Shown here: positions 15,524 to 22,067 of the stretch, in pieces
Layout of the letters: each line of letters starts with the position of its first letter
Position numbering within the stretch: position 1 is the stretch's first letter
Source: an uncultured Prevotella sp.
GTDB lineage: Bacteria > Bacteroidota > Bacteroidia > Bacteroidales > Bacteroidaceae
Assembly: GCA_900543155.1 (NCBI GenBank)
Contig: UQQN01000026.1
Coordinates: forward strand, 1 to 27,674
DNA: 27,674 nt
Direction: 5' to 3'
Made by a program: the position numbers and the translations under genes
Notes under the pieces: generated by a model
Seen by the model: the letters and a program-made list of their open reading frames with translations, nothing else
Told to the model about the DNA's origin: nothing
Databases searched by the model: none

Positions 15524-16051
15524 TTAAGCTTCTTCTTCCTCGTTACCTACTCGAAGAATCATAGTGGTGGCACCAATGGTTATGATATCTCCCTCTGTTA
15601 TGTTTACACGATCTCTGTCGCCCAAGATTTCGTTTTGCAAAAAGGTGCCTGTGTTTGAGGGAGCATCGCGCAACACAAAACGTGCTGTACCATCGGCTCG
15701 GGGTGTAACAGTTATAATGCAATGAGTAATATCCATACTTGGGTCTACAGTCTTTATAGCTGCATTAGCATGTGAGCCTTTTATAAGGCGTCCCACAATA
15801 TTCTCGCCCGCATAAAGAGGAATCTCTTGTTTGAAATGGAAGGCATTTTCAAGCACTACCAACTTACCATAAATGGTTTCTTCTGGTTCATCGGCTTCGT
15901 CTTCGGGTTGTGCAACCTTAGGTTGAGGTATACGTATTTTGAACTGTTTGTGGCATTCAGGACACTCAAAGACCAAGATACGACCTGGTTCATATTTCGT
16001 TTCGTCGAAGAGTATAGCTTCGTCACATTTAGGACAGCGTATGCGTTTCAT
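15524..16051 (-). CDS. Zinc-ribbon plus FHA-domain protein
   Basis: A 175-residue cytoplasmic protein with two parts. Residues 1-35 form an MJ0042-type zinc ribbon with C6-x2-C9 and C30-x2-C33. After an acidic linker (EDEADEPEE), residues of about 60-170 form a forkhead-associated domain, which binds phosphothreonine peptides: NIVGR, then DPSMDITHCIITV with the Ser/His pair, FVLRDAPSNTGTFLQNE with the Asn-x-Gly, and GDIITIGATTMILRV. The domain has lost some spacing conservation but keeps the Gly-Arg, His and Asn core. No Ser/Thr kinase gene is in the window, so the phosphorylated partner is unknown. Confidence 0.85.
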   Translation of the reverse strand: MKRIRCPKCDEAILFDETKYEPGRILVFECPECHKQFKIRIPQPKVAQPEDEADEPEETIYGKLVVLENAFHFKQEIPLYAGENIVGRLIKGSHANAAIKTVDPSMDITHCIITVTPRADGTARFVLRDAPSNTGTFLQNEILGDRDRVNITEGDIITIGATTMILRVGNEEEEA

Positions 16052-16079
16052 ATATGTTGTGTGTTTAAGTACGTTTTTA

Positions 16080-16152
16080 TAAAAAGTAAAAAGGAATTAG
16101 GAGTATTTTACGCTATACAGCGCGAAGTGCTTATCCTCCCAATTCCTTTTTT
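16080..16152 (-). terminator. Terminator downstream of the HU-SPOR gene
   Basis: An 11-bp stem (AAAAAGGAATT, 16088-16098, with AATTCCTTTTT, 16141-16151) continues inward through one mismatch into GGAG/CTCC, and an internal CGCT/AGCG hairpin sits in the loop. On the minus strand a T-run and a further TTTTT follow, ending the transcript of the HU-SPOR gene. The plus-strand reading also ends in TTTTTT, so it could work in both directions. Confidence 0.7.
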
Positions 16153-16174
16153 GTATGTATGTTTTTAAAAGAAC

Positions 16175-17284
16175 TTACTCTCTCATCATTACCCAAGCGT
16201 CAGCAAATGCTTGGTGTTTTCTGAGTTTTGCTAATGCCACTTGTGCTGCTTGTTCATTAGCATAACTGCCATAAACCACGCGCACCATTTTTCCACGTCG
16301 ATAAGGCGAAGCCTCTGTGTAGCCATCTTTTTTTAATTTCTGAGAGAACTCATTTGCGTTGCTTTCGCTGATGGCACTTGCGAGTACTAAAGTATATTTA
16401 CCCTTTGACAATGTAGACTCTGTTTGCTGAGGTTGATCTTTAGCTTTAGTTTGCGTCTCAGCAGTTTGCGTTGTGACAGGTGCAACAGGTTGTGCTGTAG
16501 TAACAGTTGACGTGTTAGCCGAAGTTGTTTCAGTTGTTGTCTTCGCAACCTCAGTGACAGGTTGTGTAGCACTTTGTGTAGGCACTACAGGCACAGCATT
16601 GGCATATTCTTGATGTTGGGTAGCATGATTGAACAATTGTTCATAAACCACCGAAGCTGTTTGCTGATTGGTTTGCGGAGTGTTATTGAGAGGGGTTGCC
16701 CATAGACAATAGAAAAAGATAGCTACCACTGCTGCTGCCACGTAATTAACGAGTTCGCGGTTAATGCTAATGGTATAATTTTTCTCAGTACGCTTAACGT
16801 GCAATTTCTTTTTCTTACCCTTGTTATTTACTACGGCCTCAGTTTGCTCTTCCTTTTGCTTTTGTGTGAAATTAGACACAGAAACGGTATCAAGTCCGTA
16901 GAGTTCGGGCGAGAGAACCCCAGATTCGTAGGGGGTAAAGTCGTACTTACCTCCTATACCAAGTGTTAAACGTCCAATTCCCATGAGTTCATACTCCCCT
17001 TCCTCGCGCAATTTGTCTTTGAGTTGCTTTACAGCATCATCGATGAGTTTTACGGTTTCTGGGTAGTTTGTGTCATAGGCTTGCATATATGACTGAACCA
17101 ATAATCCATCATTGAGCGAAAGCTGCGGATTGAAGCCCACACTGCGACAAGGCGGCAAAAACAGTTGTTCGTCGTCTACACGTCGTGCGGGCACATATTG
17201 CGTAACGAAGCCACCGAGTCCGGGGACAATTACACAATCGTGCTTCAACATTAAGCTTTCAATATGTCGGGAGAGTTCAATCAT
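16175..17284 (-). CDS. HU-CCDC81-type, single-TM, SPOR-domain protein
   Basis: A 369-residue protein with four segments. Residues 1-130 look like the tandem prokaryotic CCDC81-type HU-like domains (LSRHIESLMLKHDCVIVPGLGGFVTQY, then LNDGLLVQSYMQAYDTNYPETVKLI and GIGRLTLGIGGKYDFTPYE). A lysine-rich stretch at 154-165 precedes a single membrane segment at about 181-197 (YVAAAVVAIFFYCLWAT). A Thr/Gln/Ala-rich linker runs to 290, and residues 294-368 form a SPOR domain (KYTLVLASAISESNANEFSQKL, MVRVVYGSYANEQAAQVALAKL), which in other bacteria binds denuded septal peptidoglycan. The topology is predicted N-in, C-out. It lies 121 nt after the HU-LysM gene and has its own promoter immediately at the ATG. 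Confidence 0.85.
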   Translation of the reverse strand: MIELSRHIESLMLKHDCVIVPGLGGFVTQYVPARRVDDEQLFLPPCRSVGFNPQLSLNDGLLVQSYMQAYDTNYPETVKLIDDAVKQLKDKLREEGEYELMGIGRLTLGIGGKYDFTPYESGVLSPELYGLDTVSVSNFTQKQKEEQTEAVVNNKGKKKKLHVKRTEKNYTISINRELVNYVAAAVVAIFFYCLWATPLNNTPQTNQQTASVVYEQLFNHATQHQEYANAVPVVPTQSATQPVTEVAKTTTETTSANTSTVTTAQPVAPVTTQTAETQTKAKDQPQQTESTLSKGKYTLVLASAISESNANEFSQKLKKDGYTEASPYRRGKMVRVVYGSYANEQAAQVALAKLRKHQAFADAWVMMRE

Positions 17285-17288
17285 GATG

Positions 17289-17320
17289 CAAAGTTAGTGC
17301 TTTTTATTGATACAATACAA
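17289..17320 (-). promoter_or_regulatory. Promoter of the HU-SPOR gene, abutting its start codon
   Basis: On the minus strand, TTG (17318-17320) and TAACTTTG followed by C (17289-17296) are spaced 21 nt apart, fitting the Bacteroidetes -33/-7 pattern. Only 4 nt (CATC) separate the -7 element from the ATG at 17284, so transcription should start at or within a few bases of the start codon. Confidence 0.7.
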
Positions 17321-17405
17321 GCGCTTTGAGGTGTTTTTTTTAATAAATATTTTTCAATAAAAATGCCCTAAAATTCAAAGTCGCTGTTTATCAATGTCTT
17401 TTGCA

Positions 17406-18893
17406 CTAAGGTAGTTTCAATTCCATTCCTACCTTAATGGTATTGGCATCTTTTAGATTGTTGTGACGTATGATTTTTTCGGCAAATTTATCGCTGCCAT
17501 AATATTTTTTGGCAATGCGTGAAATGTTGTCGCCTGGTTGCACACGGTGTACAGTGGGACATTGTGCTTCTTGAACTTTCGGTTCTTTTGTTTCGGGAGC
17601 CTTAGTTTGTGGCACAGTTGATTGTTCGTCCTTTGTCACAGGTTGTGAGGACTGTGTTGCAGGCTCTGTAGTGGTAGGTGCCGCAGACTTTTGAGCACTA
17701 TCAGGAACTACAGGTTGAGATGTGGCAGCAGGTTGAGGCACAGACTGTGGTTGGGGCGAAACAACTGGAGCGGGTTGCGGTTGCTCTACAAATATATCGT
17801 TGCACGTAGGGCATAATATGCGATAGTAGCCCACGAAATAGCTTGCTACCATAAGAATGGCAATACCCATTGTCAACGCAATTATTTTCCACCAATTGCG
17901 TTTGCGTGGCATGGGCACTTCGTTATAAGTAAACCCTAACGTATTGCTTGTGTTACCAACACCATCAGCACTTACAGATTGGTGGTTTATGGGTTGCGGA
18001 TTGGTTACCACAATATCTTCATCTGTCTTCTCGTGTTGTGCATCGGTTGCCTCATCTGTATGGGCAGCATTTTTCTGTGAAGACACATCTTGCGCAGAAG
18101 TCGTATTTTGAGTTGTAGTTACTTCTGCCCCGCTCTGTGCCTCGTCTACACTTGAGGGTTGTGCATCGGATGTAACTGCTCGAACTTCAGCAGCCTCAAC
18201 TTCATCTAACACAATAGTTGGCGTAAAGTGCTGCACATCTGTAGGTTGGTTTCCACCTTGTAAGACAAATTCCTCATTGGGCGTATCCGCATCCTCAACG
18301 TCGTCCTTTGGTTGTGGAACAACCACTTCTGTGTCCGTTACACTAATTTCTTCTTCAGCATGATTTTCTGCAGGTTCTTGCAATGAATTACCCAACGGAG
18401 CATCCACCTCATTTTCAACACCTTCTACATTATGTGCTAAAGTATTGCTTTCAGTTTCTACCTCATCAGTCTGAGGTTCATTTTCTACCTCATTTTCATC
18501 ATCAGTGCCTTGTAAATCCTCATCAGTCTCCATTTCCTCGTCAATCACCTCAAACTCTCGTGTATCGGTGTCATCGTTTAGGTCTACTGCCTCAAAGTAA
18601 GCGAAGGGACGGTTTACAAGTTCCTTCATAGCATTATCGGGGGTAAACGACACTTTTGTATGCCCACTAATTTGGAAACGCTCGCCAGTGTTTATATTTA
18701 CACTTTCACGTTCGCTAACCGAGACAAGTTTAAATGTGCCAAAACCTTTTATTTTGACAAATTTGTCTTCAAGCAGTCCTTCCTCAATGGCATCGAAGAA
18801 TGCTCGCACAAAACTATCGGCCGTAGCTTTATCTACGCCCTCGTGCTGCACTATGTAGTCTGAGAAATCTTGTAAAGTCAATTTCTTCTTCAT
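17406..18893 (-). CDS. Membrane-anchored HU-LysM fusion protein
   Basis: A 495-residue protein with an unusual order of domains. Residues 1-98 are an HU/IHF-type DNA-binding domain (KKKLTLQDFSDYI, KIKGFGTFKLVSV, INTGERFQI, KVSFTPDNAMKELV). In the DNA-contacting arm the usual Asn-Pro is replaced by Asn-Ile (VNINTGE). Residues 105-325 are a long, strongly acidic, low-complexity linker. A single membrane segment lies at about 335-358 after basic PRKRNWWK, which predicts N-in, C-out. A Pro/Gln/Thr-rich linker follows, and residues 446-495 form one LysM domain (VHRVQPGDNISRIAKKYYGS) that should bind peptidoglycan. It starts 19 nt after the HU gene, so the two share a transcript. Confidence 0.9.
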   Translation of the reverse strand: MKKKLTLQDFSDYIVQHEGVDKATADSFVRAFFDAIEEGLLEDKFVKIKGFGTFKLVSVSERESVNINTGERFQISGHTKVSFTPDNAMKELVNRPFAYFEAVDLNDDTDTREFEVIDEEMETDEDLQGTDDENEVENEPQTDEVETESNTLAHNVEGVENEVDAPLGNSLQEPAENHAEEEISVTDTEVVVPQPKDDVEDADTPNEEFVLQGGNQPTDVQHFTPTIVLDEVEAAEVRAVTSDAQPSSVDEAQSGAEVTTTQNTTSAQDVSSQKNAAHTDEATDAQHEKTDEDIVVTNPQPINHQSVSADGVGNTSNTLGFTYNEVPMPRKRNWWKIIALTMGIAILMVASYFVGYYRILCPTCNDIFVEQPQPAPVVSPQPQSVPQPAATSQPVVPDSAQKSAAPTTTEPATQSSQPVTKDEQSTVPQTKAPETKEPKVQEAQCPTVHRVQPGDNISRIAKKYYGSDKFAEKIIRHNNLKDANTIKVGMELKLP

Positions 18894-18912
18894 GGAGACA
18901 ATCTCTTGTGTT

Positions 18913-19185
18913 TTACTTCATTTTTTCCTTTAAAACGGTGCTTGGCTTAAATGCTAACACCAATTTAGGCGGAATGAGTTTGCGTTGTTTGGTAGCAGGA
19001 TTTACTACCACGCGTTCCATTTTTTTTTTCACTTCGAACGTGCCAAATGCTTGTATGGCAAGTTGTGTATCATCGTCCAATTTATCGGCGATACCCGAAG
19101 CAAAGGCTGTAGTGAGTTTCTGTGCATTTTTAGCAGTGATGCCAGCACGTTGTGCCACACTATTTATAAAGTCTTTATTATTCAC
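18913..19185 (-). CDS. HU-family DNA-binding protein
   Basis: A 90-residue histone-like protein of normal HU length with MNNKDFINSVAQRAGITAKNAQK, the turn AIQAFGTFEVKK, and an arm VVNPATKQRKLIPP that keeps the intercalating Asn-Pro pair. Ending LVLAFKPSTVLKEKMK, it fits the HU fold and should dimerise and bend DNA nonspecifically; IHF-like site specificity is possible but not shown. It lies 24 nt after rimO and 19 nt before the HU-LysM gene. Confidence 0.95.
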   Translation of the reverse strand: MNNKDFINSVAQRAGITAKNAQKLTTAFASGIADKLDDDTQLAIQAFGTFEVKKKMERVVVNPATKQRKLIPPKLVLAFKPSTVLKEKMK

Positions 19186-19209
19186 CTTGATGCTATTTAG
19201 TGAAACTAC

Positions 19210-20562
19210 TTAGTCAGAAATGCTGCCGTAAAGGTCGAATTCCTCGCAATTATCAATAGTCACATTATAGAAATTACCTATTTCGATATTCGTTCCCTCG
19301 GTTTCGGCAATAAGCACCTCGCAGTCTACATCTGGCGAGTCTGCCTCAGTACGACCAATGAAATAATCACCTTCTTTACGATCGATGATCACGCGGAAGG
19401 TTTTACCCACTTTATCTTCTGAAAGTTCAGTAGCAATATTTTGCTGCAATGCCATGAGTTGGTCTAAACGGTGTGATTTCACATCTTCAGGTACATCGTC
19501 CTCATAATGCTCAGCAGCATAAGTACCTTCTTCTTCGCTATAAGCAAAAGCCCCCATACGATCGAATCGAGCTTGTCGAGTAAATTCCATTAACTCATTA
19601 AAGTCTTCATCAGTTTCGCCAGGGAATCCCACCATCAATGTTGTGCGAATGGTTATTCCAGGCACCTCACGACGCATGGCTTCAATAAGATCAATGGTTT
19701 GCTGTTTAGAGATGTGACGTTGCATGCGCTCAAGCACAGAATCTGAAATATGCTGCAAAGCAATATCAAGGTAGTTGCACACATTACTGTGTTCGCGCAT
19801 CACACGCAGCAAATCCATGGGGAAGTGAGTGGGATAAGCATAGTGCAATCTAATCCATTCTACACCAGGAATTTCAGCCATTTGCTCGATCAACTGAGGC
19901 AAGCGTTGCTCTTTATAAAGGTCTACACCGTAATAGGTAAGTTCTTGCGCAATAATTTGAAATTCCTTTACCCCTTGCTTTACCAAACCACGCACTTCGT
20001 CGAGAATTTCATCCATCGGTCGGCTTTTATGCGGACCTGTAATTAAAGGTATCGCGCAATAAGCACACTTACGATTGCATCCCTCCGAAATTTTTATATA
20101 TGCATAATGTGCAGGGGTAGTGGTAACACGCAAACCACAAGCATTTGGAGTGGCATTGGGTGTACCCCACTCTGCTAATAAATCGCCAAGCAATTCTGTC
20201 CAATTGAACTTGCCATAAAACTTATCAACCTCGGGAATCTCCTCGCGTAACTCGTTCAAGTAACGCTCCGAAAGACAACCCATTACTAAAACTTTATTGA
20301 GTTCGCCATCGGTTTTCAGATTGCATAGTTCAATAATCTCGTTAATGCTCTCTTCTTTGGCATCGCCTATAAAACCACAAGTGTTTATCACCGCTACATC
20401 ACCATGTGTATGATCTGGGTTATGATACACCTGTATGCCGTGTTCACGAAACATGCTGATGAGTTTTTCTGAGTCGACCAAATTTTTGGAACAGCCCATT
20501 GTAATTACATCTACAGTGTGAACAGAAGTTTCGTTTTGTATGCTATTTTGCAAGTTGTCCAT
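19210..20562 (-). CDS. rimO: Ribosomal protein S12 methylthiotransferase RimO
   Basis: A 450-residue radical-SAM methylthiotransferase that adds a beta-methylthio group to the conserved aspartate of ribosomal protein S12. The N-terminal UPF0004 domain shows VDVITMGCSKNLVDSEKL with its first cluster cysteine, and later NTCGFIGDAKEESI and MGCLSERY. The radical-SAM motif is GCNRKCAYCAIP (CxxxCxxC), followed by the TRAM-type end (GKTFRVIIDRKEGDYFIGRTEADSP). SxxxDGE-type features for MiaB are absent and the CSKN signature fits RimO. I use the ATG at 20562; an in-frame start 93 nt upstream would add a non-conserved, signal-like extension. It is between ftsY and HU. Confidence 0.93.
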   Translation of the reverse strand: MDNLQNSIQNETSVHTVDVITMGCSKNLVDSEKLISMFREHGIQVYHNPDHTHGDVAVINTCGFIGDAKEESINEIIELCNLKTDGELNKVLVMGCLSERYLNELREEIPEVDKFYGKFNWTELLGDLLAEWGTPNATPNACGLRVTTTPAHYAYIKISEGCNRKCAYCAIPLITGPHKSRPMDEILDEVRGLVKQGVKEFQIIAQELTYYGVDLYKEQRLPQLIEQMAEIPGVEWIRLHYAYPTHFPMDLLRVMREHSNVCNYLDIALQHISDSVLERMQRHISKQQTIDLIEAMRREVPGITIRTTLMVGFPGETDEDFNELMEFTRQARFDRMGAFAYSEEEGTYAAEHYEDDVPEDVKSHRLDQLMALQQNIATELSEDKVGKTFRVIIDRKEGDYFIGRTEADSPDVDCEVLIAETEGTNIEIGNFYNVTIDNCEEFDLYGSISD

Positions 20563-20689
20563 TGCGTTGTTTTTTGTGTGTGGATGCTCTTCTAATTGAA
20601 AATTATAAAGAGGATAAGAGGTGAAAGAAATAGAATATCTCTGATCGAATGACATTCTTTTATACCCCTACGTTTATTTAGAAAAGCGA

Positions 20690-21658
20690 TTAAAGACTTG
20701 CGCCTTCAAAAAGCGATTCTACAAATTCAGTACGGTTAAAAGGTTGAAGGTCTGTCATTTTTTCGCCCAAACCTATATATTTCACAGGCACTTTGAGCTG
20801 ATGCGAAATACCAATAACTACACCCCCCTTAGCTGTACCATCAAGTTTGGTTATCGCCAATGAGGTTACATCAGTAGCCTTAATAAACTGCTTGGCTTGC
20901 TCATAAGCATTTTGACCTGTGCTACCATCAAGCACCAACAAAATTTCATCAGGTGCATCAGGAACAACCTTTTGCATAACTTTCTTTATTTTAGTAAGCT
21001 CGTTCATCAAGCCCACCTTGTTATGCAAACGTCCTGCAGTGTCTATAAGCACCACATCGGCACCCTGTGCCTTAGCAGAACTTACTGTGTCGTAGGCAAC
21101 GCTTGCAGGGTCACTACCCATCTGTTGTTTAATAACAGGTACACCCACACGTTCACCCCAAATAACAAGTTGTTCAACAGCTGCGGCACGGAAGGTATCG
21201 GCAGCACCAAGCACTACTTTTAAACCTGCTTTTTTAAATTGGTAAGCCAACTTACCTATGGTAGTAGTTTTACCCACACCATTCACGCCTACAACCATAA
21301 TAACATAAGGTTTATGGTCGTTAGGAATTACAAAGCCTTCGGTATCGTCATTACCACTTTGTGTAAGCAATGCACCAATTTCTTCCTTAAGAATTCTATG
21401 CAATTCGTCAGTACCTACATACTTATCGCGTGCCACACGTTCTTCTATGCGACGAATAATGTCGATAGTTGTGTCGGTGCCCACGTCAGAGGTGATGAGA
21501 ATCTCCTCAAGTTGGTCGAGCACCTCCTCATCTACCTTGCTTTTACCAGCAATAGCACGAGTGAGTTTGCCAAAGAAACTGGTCTTGGTTTTTTCCAATC
21601 CAGCATCAAGTACTTCTTTCTTCTCTTTTTTTGAGAAAATGTTACTAAATAGACCCAT
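20690..21658 (-). CDS. ftsY: Signal recognition particle receptor FtsY
   Basis: A 322-residue SRP GTPase that receives ribosome-nascent chain complexes from Ffh at the membrane. After a short lysine-rich N-terminus (MGLFSNIFSKKEKKE) and the helical N domain, the NG domain shows GVNGVGKTTTIGKLAYQ (G1), DTFRAAAVEQL, DTAGRLHNK (G3) and TKLDGTAKGG (G4), with the closure GEKMTDLQPFNRTEFVESL. The acidic A domain of enterobacterial FtsY is missing, which is normal for this phylum. It heads the ftsY-rimO-HU-HU-LysM run on the minus strand. Confidence 0.97.
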   Translation of the reverse strand: MGLFSNIFSKKEKKEVLDAGLEKTKTSFFGKLTRAIAGKSKVDEEVLDQLEEILITSDVGTDTTIDIIRRIEERVARDKYVGTDELHRILKEEIGALLTQSGNDDTEGFVIPNDHKPYVIMVVGVNGVGKTTTIGKLAYQFKKAGLKVVLGAADTFRAAAVEQLVIWGERVGVPVIKQQMGSDPASVAYDTVSSAKAQGADVVLIDTAGRLHNKVGLMNELTKIKKVMQKVVPDAPDEILLVLDGSTGQNAYEQAKQFIKATDVTSLAITKLDGTAKGGVVIGISHQLKVPVKYIGLGEKMTDLQPFNRTEFVESLFEGASL

Positions 21659-22067
21659 GAGTAAATTTTAGTGTTTTATCACCTTCCGCGTGTAGCAAGT
21701 ACAACCGACATTACGTCTACGGAAGACATCTTGTGTGTATAATATTATCTATCTTTTATACGTCGTGCACTGTTGTTTACAGAGCACACCATCGTAATTT
21801 ATGCAAAGTTAAGGATTTTAGTCGATATCGCCTATTTTTTTCGATGGAATCGGTGTTTTTTACGACTCTTAGTGGATTTTGTAATTTAGAATGTATAATT
21901 TATATTGTATAATCGCCCATAGAAGAAAGTTCCAAGCAACAATTACACATGCTTTTGTTTTCTTCAACCTATTGTATAAAAAGTCGTGACGTGTTTTGTG
22001 AGCATAAATGCCAACTTGAGTTTTTTTGCTCAACCTTCCCACTAATGTGTACTGTTTTCTTCTTACA
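21659..22067 (-). promoter_or_regulatory. ftsY leader and -7 element; otherwise empty 409-nt spacer
   Basis: On the minus strand TAACTTTG followed by C (21804-21811) matches the -7 consensus, with no clear -33. It predicts an untranslated leader of about 140 nt for ftsY. That leader can form a hairpin at 21765-21787 (GTGC/GCAC and CTGT/ACAG around one mismatch, 5-nt loop) and a second, looser stem of CTTCCG (21683-21688) with CGGAAG (21720-21725). From 21812 to 22067 I see only AT-rich sequence and a 5-bp TTGAG/CTCAA stem near 22020-22040, which might end the barrel gene. I found no gene, tRNA or SRP RNA. Confidence 0.45.

Noticed and set aside
21659..21800. Very short frames in the ftsY leader (about 15-16 codons, for example MSSVDVMSVVLATRGR)
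   Set aside because: They show no repeated regulatory codons and no sign of a leader peptide; short frames of this size are expected by chance.
21659..22067. Possible SRP RNA beside ftsY
   Set aside because: I looked for the conserved apical motif with its GGAA-type tetraloop and asymmetric internal loop and did not find a matching stem.
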